Shown: in pieces, positions 52,201-60,015 of the stretch | How the letters are laid out: the number at the start of each line of letters is the position of its first letter | How positions within the stretch are numbered: position 1 is the first letter of the stretch | Origin: Terebella lapidaria | Lineage: Eukaryota; Annelida; Polychaeta; Terebellida; Terebellidae | Assembly (NCBI GenBank): GCA_949152475.1 | Contig: OX424566.1 | Location: 31,038,423 to 31,102,422 of the forward strand | Direction: 5' to 3' | Length of the DNA: 64,000 nucleotides | Notes under the pieces: model-generated | What the model was told of the DNA's origin: nothing | Seen by the model: the letters and a program-made list of their open reading frames with translations, nothing else | Databases searched by the model: none | Translations under genes and position numbers: made by a program

Positions 52201-53569
52201 GGTAAAAGTTTCATGGGCGTTACCATGGAACATATACCGATATTATGATGTCAGACTATGATACTTTTGTGTGACATCCAACAGAAGCTTTTGATGAAGA
52301 GGGTTGTAGCAGTCCGAACCAAAGGTCATAGCCAATAACCGGTAAATGAGATCATTCTAAAATGTGCATGATAACAGATGCATAAAAACAAACAGAAGGT
52401 TTGTAAAAGTATCAGATATTGGAGTATGACGCCATGGAAACAGATGATGTAACACCATATTGCACAATATTGCAGTTTTTGTCCATAATATTGGTGATTT
52501 TGTTCAAAACCGATAAACCACAAACAGGTCTGCACGGTCTGCATCACATGTACAGGTCTTGATTTGTGATGTTCATGATAGATTTTACAAAATATTCGTC
52601 ATTTTCATACTCACAAATTCAAAACAACTTCACATTTATTAAACCATATTTGCATTGTTCTCGCAGGAGTTTAATCAATGCGGTATGTTGGTTCAACCCC
52701 TGCCGGTCATGGCTGAGTAGTAATCTGTATGGTGTAAAATGGAGAAACCCCTCGAGTAACAGGGAGTTATTCAACATGGTCGGGGCCCCTGTTCCTCGGG
52801 ATTTCTCCATTTCTTATATCACTCAAACTTCACACATGACAGACACACACCATTGCATGGCAAAGATTAGGCCTTTACCCCAACCCTTATGAAGATCCCC
52901 TTGAACTTACTTTAGTTTGCTGGCGTACTCATTCTCAATTTGGCATCGTTCCTTGATGAAATGTGCATATTTTTCACAGAAGTCTATCCCTTTTTGTGTA
53001 TGCCCTGCTATATTGTCAAACTGGTCCTGAAACAACAAGAACAAAACATACATGTATATAGCTCTTCGACAGTGCTTTGAAACATATCACAATTCGCGAA
53101 ACATGATGGATAACATAATTTTGTAGGCCACAGATCATGCAGATGAACAAGTAGTCATGAGATGTCCTAGGCTACCATGTGGGTATCCACCCTGAAATGT
53201 ACATATAATCTTGTAAGATAAATTTCTTGCTCTGCTCTGCTTCCACAAACTGCATTTGCACCTACATGGCTTTGATGGAAAACTGCTACATTAGTGAAAT
53301 ATACAGAAAAGAAAATACACAGCTTATAATGTACAGGTATGGATATTGATGAGTTTATTTTCCTAATTCGGCTCTCCAGCACACACTGACGCCATTGGAC
53401 GATCAGAGCGCGGACACACCTTGAGAGGCCAGCCCTTCATATTAGAGCCCCACACCAGGGTTTGATACGAAGTTGACAGTTCACTGAAGTTCTCGACACT
53501 CTTGCTGCGAAGCCTGTCGAGCGTTCCTGCCGAATGTTTCCATTCTTTCAGAACTCGTTTCTGAGCCAT
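22059..53569 (-). CDS. Cip4: CIP4/FBP17/TOCA-1 family F-BAR, HR1, SH3 adaptor (whole spliced gene)
   Basis: The protein family senses and bends membranes at endocytic and actin-rich sites. It binds active Cdc42 through HR1, and N-WASP/WAVE and dynamin through SH3. Fourteen exons with GT-AG borders and matching phases give 1782 bases, 593 residues: F-BAR about 51-310, linker, HR1 about 366-450, proline-containing linker (PPPP near 500), SH3 about 535-593. Clear family marks are DQFDNIAGHTQKGIDF, AGQHE, MPNIF, 'IERYKSGFSTPGDIPFED', LPPNQQKKKL, GDPASIDKQL, ALYDFD and 'GDGWTRVKRTSGEVGFVPTSY'. Length fits the family (about 550-620). Vertebrates have three paralogues; this reads as the single invertebrate type. 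Exon 1 is the only uncertain exon. Introns total about 30 kb. Confidence 0.95.
22583..22728 (-). CDS. Cip4: Cip4 exon 13, acidic linker and start of SH3
   Basis: Acceptor CCCATGCAG|TATCGT was chosen over the nearer CAAG because only it keeps phase. It encodes a PPPP stretch, an acidic segment (SFEDVVDDQDEFDF) and the first SH3 strand VIGSCLALYDFD. Donor GATG|GTGAGA. Confidence 0.93.
22960..23108 (-). CDS. Cip4: Cip4 exon 12, end of HR1 and serine-rich linker
   Basis: Acceptor GGTTGCCAG|GGTTAC, donor CACAG|GTAACC. It begins GYLAEVENR (family WLAEVE) and continues into a Ser/Asn/Pro-rich linker (MSKRMSNTSLSSAGTRGSNP). Confidence 0.92.
23391..23523 (-). CDS. Cip4: Cip4 exon 11, HR1
   Basis: Acceptor GGCAACAG|AGACGG, donor TATGAG|GTCAGT. 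It encodes GMTKMRDVYSQNRSLGDPAS, then IDKQLDQNAQKLDGFRKELQ and KYE. 'KM-x-DVY-x-x-N-x-x-x-GDPAS' is the family HR1 signature. Confidence 0.96.
23711..23823 (-). CDS. Cip4: Cip4 exon 10, start of HR1
   Basis: Acceptor CAACGCAG|ACCGAC, donor TCAAG|GTACAT, ending in phase 2. It encodes TDDARDDYSHLPPNQQKKKL, then NEKIDEFKQLIAKETAS. LPP-x-Q-x-KKKL-x-x-K-x-x-E is the beginning of the Cdc42-binding HR1 coiled coil. Confidence 0.95.
23824..28799. other. Cip4 intron 9
   Basis: Apart from the cassette-exon candidate I see no exon here. It contains a G11 run (25033-25043) and AT-rich unique-looking DNA. Around 24650-24920 there is a loose inverted arrangement of 'GCGACATG/CATGTCGC'-type words. Confidence 0.5.
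26218..26268 (-). CDS. Cip4: Possible Cip4 cassette exon (17 codons)
   Basis: On the minus strand, TTTGCTTACAG|CAATCC is a good acceptor, and GGCGG|GTCAGC, 51 bases on, is a plausible donor of the type used by exon 11. The exon is phase 0 at both ends, exactly what fits between exons 9 and 10, and encodes QSFKDLSPGGRRNGLWR without a stop. The vertebrate paralogues have alternatively spliced linker exons at this place. No transcript evidence. Confidence 0.4.
28800..28991 (-). CDS. Cip4: Cip4 exon 9, end of F-BAR and linker
   Basis: A 192-base, phase-0 exon. It begins DTKLVIERYKSGFSTPGDIP, then FEDLS (family 'YKSGF-x-x-PGDI-x-FED'), and continues into a basic linker KTKKSRAGLLGIFAGTK, equivalent to the KGKLWPF-like segment. 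Donor ACAAAG|GTGTGT. Upstream of the acceptor the polypyrimidine tract is a run of 21 C. Confidence 0.95.
29010..29030 (-). promoter_or_regulatory. C21 polypyrimidine tract before Cip4 exon 9
   Basis: A pure run of 21 G on the plus strand (C on the transcribed sense) lies 17-18 bases upstream of the exon 9 acceptor AG (28992-28993). It serves as the polypyrimidine tract and is likely length-variable. Confidence 0.6.
29411..29557 (-). CDS. Cip4: Cip4 exon 8, F-BAR C-terminal helix
   Basis: A 147-base, phase-0 exon. Acceptor CTCATTCAG|CAATTA, donor GCAGAG|GTAGGT. It encodes QLQTLEEKRVNTVQDFIKQS, then AEIERRTMPIINTCIDGI and TNASQSINAAE. Confidence 0.95.
29796..29924 (-). CDS. Cip4: Cip4 exon 7, F-BAR core
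   Basis: A 129-base, phase-0 exon. Acceptor TATTCCAG|TCGAAG, donor TTTAGT|GTGAGT. It ends RDHYEKLMPNIFS; the Y-x-x-x-MPNIF word is typical of the family. Confidence 0.95.
30880..32042. mobile_element. ~1.16-kb MITE-like element with ~140-bp terminal inverted repeats
   Basis: Left arm 30880-31020 begins TAGCGATCTTACGTTAATACG, and right arm 31905-32042 is its reverse complement with about 90% identity by eye. Both ends are bordered by TA, so a TA target duplication is likely, as in Tc1/mariner-type elements. The interior (31021-31904) has no transposase. It sits in Cip4 intron 6, between exons 7 and 6 on the map. Confidence 0.8.
32846..32950 (-). CDS. Cip4: Cip4 exon 6, F-BAR core
   Basis: A 105-base, phase-0 exon. 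Acceptor TATTTCAG|AGTAAA, donor GAGAAG|GTAAGC. It encodes SKKQYEKSFKESEKTQENYK, then KADADIHLSRAEVEK, matching the family K-x-DADI-x-x-x-x-A-x-VEK segment. Confidence 0.95.
33132..33194 (-). CDS. Cip4: Cip4 exon 5, F-BAR core
   Basis: A 63-base, phase-0 exon. Acceptor GGTTCCAG|TACTTAC, donor GAAAAG|GTAATT. It encodes YLQDGAKQHSSLKSQIDQLE and K, corresponding to the family DGRKAQQ...LE segment. Confidence 0.93.
33492..33639 (-). CDS. Cip4: Cip4 exon 4, F-BAR core
   Basis: Acceptor CCCGCCAG|ATTC, donor AAAAAA|GTGCGT. It encodes FTCTRGFYRMLNELHDLAGQ, then HESIAECLSASIFRELQTL and VSELKQDRKK. LNEL-x-D-x-AGQHE is a family signature of F-BAR helix 2. Confidence 0.95.
34818..34862 (-). CDS. Cip4: Cip4 exon 3
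   Basis: A 45-base exon with acceptor TGTTTTCAG|AAAG and donor GAAGA|GTAAGT. It encodes KLVKNYKPKKADDE, completing the KL-x-x-LVKNY-x-PKK motif begun in exon 2. Phases 2 and 2 are preserved. Confidence 0.93.
34863..38043. other. Part of Cip4 intron 2, no gene seen
   Basis: AT-rich sequence with many ACATGTA words and a few short ORFs (for example 35285-35677) that show no domain or codon pattern I recognise. Confidence 0.45.
38044..38615. mobile_element. MITE, 572 bp, ~180-bp terminal inverted repeats, TA-flanked
   Basis: The ends are TATACTCTGATTTTTCTAAC and its reverse complement. Inverted similarity continues inward through 'CTCGTTTACACTG', 'TTTGCGATGC' and 'AAACGGCAATTTTC'. The central ~200 bases are unique. 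A diverged second copy lies at 57515-58155. Confidence 0.85.
39078..40092 (+). mobile_element. Complete single copy of the palindrome-ended repeat, no long array
   Basis: The head TTAGCCC-AAA-GGCTAA is at 39060-39075. TAGGTTACCGGAC follows at 39078-39090, and GTCCGGTAACCTA at 40080-40092 is its exact reverse complement. The interior resembles 4480-5280 and then the standard tail with (GGAC)n at 40020-40045. It has no ~134-bp array but has several CAAGGTCA words. It lies in Cip4 intron 2. ORF 39202-39825 runs over repeat sequence and is not taken as a gene. Confidence 0.8.
40093..42281. other. Part of Cip4 intron 2
   Basis: Mostly AT-rich without features. The stretch 41500-41720 is richer in G+C and has promoter-like words on the minus strand (described separately). 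Confidence 0.45.
41500..41720 (-). promoter_or_regulatory. Possible internal promoter with first-exon-like ATG
   Basis: On the minus strand the region carries two ETS-like GAGGAAGT/ACTTCCTC words, a YY1-like TATGGCGGCC and, near 41515, ATGGGTACGTG, an ATG next to a donor-like GTACGT. It could be an alternative start for Cip4 downstream of exon 2 or unrelated. The phase does not fit exon 3 if GTACGT is used. Confidence 0.2.
42282..42289 (+). repeat. Left target-site duplication GATATTAT
   Basis: The eight bases directly before the left end are identical to 52239-52246, directly after the right end. Confidence 0.85.
42470..45790 (+). repeat. 139-bp satellite array, left arm (~24 units)
   Basis: The unit runs through 'CCAGAGAGGGCTATTTTC', 'TGCCACCAATGTCATCATAT', 'GTCACAATGCCACGAGACG', 'TGCCATCATGGCATATTACC' and 'GCACAGCATGTCCAGCCTG'. 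Repeats start 139 bases apart (for example 45294, 45433, 45572, 45711). Units fall into variants (CATGATGACACC or CATGCATGGCACC; GTGCCACG or GTCACG). As 139 is not a multiple of three, the many ORFs up to 187 aa cycle frames and are not genes. Confidence 0.95.
45791..46251. other. Left part of the central spacer
   Basis: AT-rich, not repeated. No gene seen. Confidence 0.5.
46252..46806 (-). CDS. Cysteine-rich CXC-like protein, 184 aa, central cargo of the composite element
   Basis: Function unknown. From the ATG at 46806 the N-terminal 65 residues hold KCRCGEYKN, C-x3-C and RCPCLKSKRSCTALCKRVSC, then SNPYG. This C-x-C...C-x-C-x6-C-x3-C-x4-C-x-NP-x-G pattern resembles CXC (tesmin/TSO1-like) zinc clusters seen in chromatin proteins and in some transposon proteins. 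A basic patch follows (SRKKRKKN, ~81-88), then a helical-looking C-terminal half without motifs. The frame is open upstream to a possible acceptor TTCAG|ACTG at 46843, so this may be a last exon. It starts only ~110 bases from the right array. No transposase catalytic motif was found. Confidence 0.6.
   Translation of the reverse strand: MSDPNESAHKCRCGEYKNTNLVSCIDICRSSSLHAKPRVSRCPCLKSKRSCTALCKRVSCSNPYGIREKAKAHTCANMVHSRKKRKKNSYSSLRMDLSNLNNYFLNSQERAEVDSNRANSFSLLVLHALIGQYYPEITDIRKLANTVMVAFNTIIEYFDEIHMTLPLVQLTFDKVLTIVKKRLN
46919..52075 (-). repeat. 139-bp satellite array, right arm (~37 units), inverted relative to the left arm
   Basis: It has the same unit as the left arm, reverse-complemented. 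Variant units are ordered so that the outer few kilobases mirror the left arm. Blocks recur 2343 bases apart (47665/50008, 48381/50724, 48658/51001, 48771/51114, 49066/51409), showing a higher-order duplication of at least ~1.8 kb, which makes this arm longer. Confidence 0.95.
52239..52246 (+). repeat. Right target-site duplication GATATTAT
   Basis: Identical to 42282-42289 and directly adjoining the right terminal inverted repeat. Confidence 0.85.
52247..52910. other. Cip4 intron 2, 5' part
   Basis: No exon or repeat recognised. It leads to the donor of exon 2 at 52910. Confidence 0.5.
52911..53026 (-). CDS. Cip4: Cip4 exon 2, F-BAR helix 1
   Basis: Acceptor TTGTTTCAG|GACCAG, donor AAA|GTAAGT, ending in phase 2. 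It encodes DQFDNIAGHTQKGIDF, then CEKYAHFIKERCQIENEYASKL, the start of the F-BAR domain with the KER-x-x-IE-x-x-YA pattern. It is followed by an 18-kb intron holding the 42.3-52.2 kb element. Confidence 0.95.
53420..53569 (-). CDS. Cip4: Cip4 exon 1 (tentative), residues 1-50
   Basis: The ATG at 53569 is directly preceded in frame by TAA. The open frame ends ...GWPLK at a donor AAG|GTGTGT and joins in phase 0 to exon 2. Family members usually begin with a short M-x-W-G-x-x-L-W peptide right before D-Q-F. Here that place is taken by NMKGWPLK after a 43-residue extension that I do not recognise. Translation might start at the internal Met. Another first exon elsewhere is possible. Confidence 0.45.
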
Positions 53570-56500
53570 TTATACAGTACCTCCCGAGTAGACACAAAAC
53601 ACAGCTTCAACGTTGTGGGACGATCCAAAACATTTTTTCATGATGTATTCCCGCTTTCAATATAGGTCCAGATCATATCCATATCGACACTCGAGAAATT
53701 CCGATACTGATCCTGAATTCCTGATTCGCAATGTTGTCTATGGATGCTAACGATGTTCCTTCATTAATACACTATACAATGTATGTTACCAGCCATACTT
53801 GTACTTCTATGGGTTTAACCAGACTTTTAATCAACTTTATTCTACATTTGATAGTATGCAGTGTTGTAATAAGGCCAATAATACATGTATCAATTACTAA
53901 TAACCAACAGCATGTGATACATAGATGTACTACCAATAAAATGTTTCACTGAAACTCACTTCCTCAGCATTCGGTACATTATGATATTGTATGGAATTAT
54001 ATACAAAAAATTCAGTATAAATTTATTTTGCAAACCTTTCATGTAACCATTTGCTGGAAATGCTGAAGAATCGTTGTTCATTTTTCCAAGTTTTTTGTTG
54101 TTGTTCAATTCATTATGTAAACATATCATATTAAGCGTAAGAATTATCCATGTATTTTGTTACCCCATAAACTTACAGTAGCTGTACAATGTACATGTTT
54201 TATCACGTGTAATCGTGTATATCATTGCATTGCATCCTCACTAGCAGTTTCACAATTTGACTTAAGTTCCGATTATTTCTTCTTTTGCTTCCTCTTTCAA
54301 CATGCATTGGGTTGATTCAATGATATATGATTCAACCAAATATATTAATTGTTATGATTCAACTGAAGAATGAAGCAGCACTGTAGAACAACCTACAGCA
54401 TCACTCTATTCAATAGTGCTCTGCCAGCCTGCCATACAATGCAATGCATTGCATAAGATATGTTCAGAAAACACTGGACTGTACATACATCAAACATGTA
54501 CGTGAATTTAGCTAATCTTTAGTTCAAGGTCAATAGTGAGTATAACCTCCAATATCTGTACTAGAAAGTAAGGACAGAGCTTTCCAAATAACAGTTGGTA
54601 GAACTGCGTAGAAATATCCAAAATATCCTCTAGAGATATCCTTGAGCAACTTGGGCATTTTGATAAGATGCTCAGATTTCACTTCCATGCATCCACTGAC
54701 CGGGCTGTCAGAAGTACGAATAGACTATGAACGAACGGTATTGGCACTTAAACCAGTTGCTTCTATTCCATCCAAAACAAATTTGATATATCCATTTTAC
54801 GTGCTTCTTGAACCTGAAAATCACTCCAGACTGTGTAACCAAAGCCAGTGACTGCAAGACGCCAAACATGATCACTGAAGTCCGAGAAAAACTGTCCGTA
54901 AACCTAACACCTCCTTGGAGGTACAAGGTGATGTTCTGGGATGTGTACTTTGAAGACCAGTTAAATATCCAGGAGATCTGGATGAGAAAGGTTGCAGTCC
55001 ATGAAATCTGGCCTCAGATGTCTAGGAAATATATTATTATATCAATATTGGGGTGAGGGGGGAAGGGGAGAAGAATACCTGGGTATATTTATGTGAGGTA
55101 AATATGTAGGTAAAGATTGCCATGGTTACCATCCAATAGGTGTGAAGTGAGAAACAGAAAAAGTTTGAAAGGGGCAGGGGGAGGGAAGGTGAGAATGGTG
55201 GAAGTTAGTTATCACATATAAAAGGTATGACAATAAATATCAAGTCACACATTGACGAAGAATAAACTGAGAGATAATAAGAATACTTAGAATCAAATGC
55301 GGATACGAGAATCTGGAACTAAAAAAAGTATGTCCTTCAAACTGAAATTGTATTTCAACTCATATTTAACAGCACAAGCATCTTACAATGGCTTATTCTG
55401 CATGTCATGAGCTTTGTCATGATTGCTGTTTATATTAAATGCTGTTATTCATTCCACACCCTTGTCAGTGTTACATATAATTCTTGATTAAATAGGCCAG
55501 TGTCCCTGAGTGTACCCCCAGTCAGCCATGAATTCCAACACCAGCTGATAAAGACAGCCCTGTCAGACAGCGGCTCCACTCAACATTTTCTGGTAATGTA
55601 AGAGGTTCGGTGAAGTTTATGGGAAGAATCTAATGGTTGTTGAACACTGGCATAAGAACGGCAATACCTTACTTGAAATACATGTAAGGCCTTTAGATGT
55701 AATATGGCAACACTACACTCAATTTAATCGTGTTAATAGTTTTTTTTCTTTACACTCTGGCATGCCATTGTCAGTAGGACAGTAGTGGCAACTCAGTTAT
55801 TTTGTGTAGTGTCATTTGTCATGAGTCATTTTACACATGTCATTGTAATCACTCTCTTGAAAAACTATTGGTGCACAGTAAGCTACCAGGAACAGATATA
55901 TAAACAGAAAGTATTGTTAGTTAACAGTGGTGTCGGTGGGCATATTATTGCAATTATTGAAACAAAGACTACATCCCTGACAAATAATCTGCAAGTACCA
56001 GAGGTTCAGTGCAAGAAAAAATTGACAAACCACAATTACTCACATCCCATGAAATATGGAATCCCTAACTGGTCCAAGAACTGGCTACATGTACATTTCA
56101 TGGATTCCAGAGGTTTTGTTTTCTGAGTACAGAATTGGCTGCAGGCTGGCAGGGAGAGTGGGTAGTTGTTGTAGTAGGTGAAGGGGATGGGGGTGTAGAA
56201 CAGTAGAGGTCATGCGAGGGGGAGGGGTGGATGGTTAGACGCAAAGGGAAATAGGCATTTAAAATCACAAAATATGTGTCTTTTATGACCACTAAAATTT
56301 GCTATCTTCTGACTTTCTTTTGAGTGGAGAAACTTGTTCACATTGCAATCTTCTTGGGTCAGACTATGCTTACTATAATGCATCATACACCAAAGCCAAC
56401 GGATTGAAAACAGCATACTTAGTACTTAGTATTAGTAGTATTCATTGAGAATTGGTCAGTAATGGACCAGCTTACTATATTGACATATATGGCAATTTGC

Positions 56501-57449
56501 CAAGTTGTGGAGGATTTGCAGAATATTTACTACAGACACAGTGCACATACTCAATAGACCAGAGGTCTTATTGAATATATGTCAACACCAGATCGTAAAC
56601 TCATCTACCATCTCATGATCTCGGAGCTTGTGTTGACCCATAAATACCAATACTCGAGGCTAGTGAATGAACATTACACACACACACTATGAATGTGGTT
56701 AACTTCCTTTGTTGAGCTGGTAATCATGGAATGTTTTCTATCTGAGTATGTTCCAATCAACATCTTTAGCACCGTAGAAGGGTATGAAACCTCATTGAAC
56801 ATGCAATAATCAATACATATATCTTGCTCTGATACATCAAAGGTTCAGGAATATATATATATGATCATAAGAATGGAGCATTATGATAAAATGACATACA
56901 TGTACCATGATAGGTAATAGGTATGCATACTACAATATGAACACGACGACACTAGAAGTTAATAAATAAGGCCAAGATTGTAACATGAACATTCAAGATG
57001 ACCCATCGTCAATAAAGTTCTGATTGTCCTAAATTTCTACATTTGTTCTCAGATATTTGGTTCACTGCTCAAATCACTCAACTCAGGCAAATGTTAATTT
57101 GTGAATTGTATGACTGAGTATTTGTCATTATCAAGTTATTACATTTCATTGCATCAATACATATGTCACAATGAGCAAATGACAGCTTAAAGTGAAGGCA
57201 GGGTGTCTATGCATACACTTCACGTACAAAAGTACATGTACAGCACAACTAAATGTTAATTCTGTCTCTAGTCTAGCACCTTCATAATCTTGACTATTCA
57301 AAATGAGGGTAGTATAGAAAAGCATGGAATGCATCTTCATGTTGATGAATTCATGTATTTTGTGATACTTGTATATCAAGTGAACTGTATGTATTGTACA
57401 TGATTAAATATTGCAACAAATATAGAATCCAACTGTAAACTGCCAGGTT

Positions 57450-57452
<3 letters not shown>
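53570..57452. other. Upstream of Cip4, no gene recognised
   Basis: A Cip4 promoter would lie here if exon 1 is right, but I see no convincing core motif. A TATAA directly before the ATG at 53569 is too close to be used as a TATA box for that start. ORFs such as 55785-56126 and 54808-55056 show no motifs. G-rich stretches occur at 55050-55075 and 56150-56235. Confidence 0.4.

Positions 57453-57480
<28 letters not shown>
57453..57480. repeat. (AC)14 microsatellite
   Basis: Uninterrupted dinucleotide repeat of 28 bases. Confidence 0.95.
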
Positions 57481-57481
<1 letters not shown>

Positions 57482-57514
57482 TTACGAAGGCATTTTAGTA
57501 ACTTGAATAAGATC

Positions 57515-58155
57515 TATACTCGGATTTTTCTAACTCGTTTACACCGTTTTTTGCCGATATTTTTGCGATGTTTAATGGTATCGTATTGTAACTTGGCATA
57601 CTTCACCTGGAGATCAAACGGCATTTTTCTGCAAACTTTCAGACTTCTGCTCATAGAACTGTGAGAGTTAGCAATCTACTGCAATGATAAATTTTCCCTG
57701 AAATCCTGTCGTTTGCATGTCAACAAATATTGTTTTCCTTTGGCACGTGATGGGCGATTCTGTTCCGATAATTTGCATAGGGGCGAGGGTTAGGATTCGG
57801 GACCGCCCACGCAGGTAAACTGATTCGAAATTACTGGCACGTGCAGGCACCTTGACGACAATTGACAACCCGATCCCCCTACTATGACTAATTTGAAATT
57901 GTCCATTTGGATTCCGTCATCAGTTGTCGAGAACCAAGCAATATGTCGGCGCCCATTGTTCGAGCAAATCCTCACTTAAATAAAACTTTTGTGTTTTGGA
58001 AGAAACAGATAGCTTTCCGGAAGGCAGGTTTGTGTAAATTAATTGCCGTTTGTACCACAGATATGCAATATTCAGTTGAATAGTTCGCTTGATGTAACTT
58101 GACTGAACTGAAGGAAAAAAACAGTGTAAACGAGATAAAAAAAAATCAGAGTATA
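57515..58155. mobile_element. MITE, second copy of the 38.0-kb family, 641 bp
   Basis: The ends TATACTCGGATTTTTCTAAC and TCAGAGTATA match the 38044-38615 element. The left arm matches through 'CTCGTTTACAC', 'TTTGCGATG' and 'ATCAAACGGCATTTTTC'. The interior differs and is longer, and the right arm is more decayed. TA is at both borders. Confidence 0.75.
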
Positions 58156-58992
58156 GTGATATTTATTAAGTCTTATCTATCACTCTGAAAAAAAATACAG
58201 AGAAACGGAAGTAATTGGTCAATGCTATGTTACTAAAAACTTTCAGGACTTGGTGCGTATCTGGATAGCTATTAGTTGGTGTTGGAATTTTATTACCATT
58301 ATTCACAACCATAACCCAAACCATTGCAATTCAGAACTTTCACTCCGAATAGGGCAATAAACAAAGGGGGAAATGCAGAATACAGACTGCAGATGACATG
58401 CTGAACTTATCCAGGAAATGCTGGATACATTATGGATCTGGGGGAATGATTGCAGTGGAGTGGATCTAAGATAGAGAGGATGCTTGGTGAGACGGCAGGT
58501 CTGATTGGGCAAACCCCTTGGGATCATTTATTAAAGTCTAGGCCTATTGAAAGAGAAGTTCTCACTGGACCCGGGCCAAGAGAGTATTTAACTTTGTTGA
58601 GTTGAGAGAGAGTTGTGGGAGCTCATGCATGTAGGGCCTATAATAGACCCCCTAATAACACAAAATAAACGCGAAAATTTGTGAAAGAATATTAGGATCC
58701 CAATAAGATGATTTCTCCTGCATTTTTAATGTGAGAATAATTGTTCTGATAAAAATGTTCGAGACAGTGAAACTGGGAAATTAAATGGCGGCGAACATGG
58801 CCTGATTGCAAAAACATGAAAATTTGTGGCAGCGACCTTAAGGTGCTTTACATTAGCACGGTGTGCCTTAATGGGTACATCATGATATGGCATGTTATAA
58901 CTTATATAACGTGGCAATCGGAAACTGCTCACTTTATCTTACATGAGCTTTGAACCACCAAATTTCATGATTACAAGTTGCAACTACTTGCA

Positions 58993-59210
58993 ATGTAGCC
59001 TGTAGTACTTTTGAGTGTTGTGTATTGAGATGCTTGACATTTGATAGAAATTGAAAATTCACAACTGTCAGTCTCAAACGAGCTATCTGTCCTAATCTTG
59101 ACGCATCCCTAAATTTGCCAACAGTCTTTTAGTTTTAATTAATAAATAATAATTATAATTAATGCAATGTAGCCTGTAGTACTTTTGAGTGTTGCGTATT
59201 GAGATGCTAA
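58993..59210 (+). repeat. ~170-bp spaced direct duplication
   Basis: 'CAATGTAGCCTGTAGTACTT' and the following TTGAGTGTTGNGTATTGAGATGCT occur at 58993-59032 and again at about 59164-59208. Confidence 0.8.
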
Positions 59211-59653
59211 ATTCGCCGCATCCCAAAATTCGACAACTCAATATTATCAAAACTTAGAGGCTTGTTTTGTGGAAAATAAATTACTGGAACGAAGATTGGA
59301 TATCAGAGTCTCGACTGACGATGAAACTTGTTAGCTTCATTTACATTACAAGACCTGAAATCCAAGATGGCGAATTTGGGAATGCGGCGAATTTAGGACG
59401 GATGGCTCGTAGAGCAGACTCGAGAGTTCAGATTTTTTTTGTCGGAAATTCAGCAGAATTCTGACACGGGAGGCATTTCATCTTCGGGCCTTTAGCTCTC
59501 AGAGGAGATACTGTTTTCTTAATGAAATCTGTTTTATTCTGTTGACATTGATATTGATAAAAACAAAATACTGCTGCACTCATCCATGATGAATTGCAAA
59601 CAGCAAAGTCATTGGTTGGCGAATTTGGAGATGCGGCAAAATTAGGACTGATA
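59080..59653. mobile_element. Decayed MITE with a second copy nested inside
   Basis: Outer ends GAGCTATCTGTCCTAATC (59080) and AATTAGGACTGATAC (59639-59653) are diverged versions of the termini of the 59797-60015 element. Inside lies a younger copy (59211-59409) missing its outermost left end. Confidence 0.55.
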
Positions 59654-59796
59654 CTAAATACAACAAAATAGTCACTTGTTTTCGTGTTTATCCTCACAAT
59701 TTACAAGTGAATATTTCATTGGATTTAGGAAGTACAGACATCGTGAGCCGCCTCTGACCAAGGATGTGAGTTCCATTCCAGATTTTTAGGCAGTTA

Positions 59797-60015
59797 CGAG
59801 CCATCCGTCCTAAATTCGCCGCATCCCAAAATTCGACAACTCAATATTATTATCAAAACTTAGAGGCTTGTTTTGTGGAAAATAAATTACTGGAACGAAG
59901 ATTGGATATCAGAGTCTCGACTGACGATGAAACTTGTTAGCTTCATTTACATTACAAGACCTGAAATCCACGATGGCGAATTTGGGAATGCGGCGAATTT
60001 AGGACGGATGGCTCG
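59797..60015. mobile_element. MITE, 219 bp, ~38-bp terminal inverted repeats, TA target duplication
   Basis: Left end CGAGCCATCCGTCCTAAATT plus CGCCGCATCCC; right end is GGGAATGCGGCG plus AATTTAGGACGGATGGCTCG. TA is on both sides. It is nearly identical to 59211-59409, and similarity continues ~60 bases past the right end in both, so the pair arose by a larger local duplication rather than two insertions. Confidence 0.8.

Larger units (their letters stand above)
42290..52238. mobile_element. 9.95-kb composite element: satellite-array terminal inverted repeats with 8-bp target duplication
   Basis: The outer ends are GGTATATGTTCCATGGTAAC (left) and its exact reverse complement (right). Inverted identity is near perfect for over 180 bases. 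Immediately outside, GATATTAT occurs on both sides (42282-42289 and 52239-52246), a target-site duplication. Inward, both arms become arrays of a 139-bp unit in opposite orientation (about 24 units left, 37 right). A 1.1-kb spacer between them holds one credible ORF. An 8-bp duplication is found in hAT, P, Merlin and Zisupton-type elements, but the GGTATATG ends match none that I can name. Confidence 0.88.

Noticed and set aside
53575..53582. TATAA next to the Cip4 exon 1 ATG as a TATA box
   Set aside because: It directly abuts the ATG, leaving no room for a transcription start and leader; its TAA simply provides the in-frame stop.
55785..56126. 113-codon plus-strand ORF
   Set aside because: No motif, low-complexity codon use and no splice signals that would connect it to anything.
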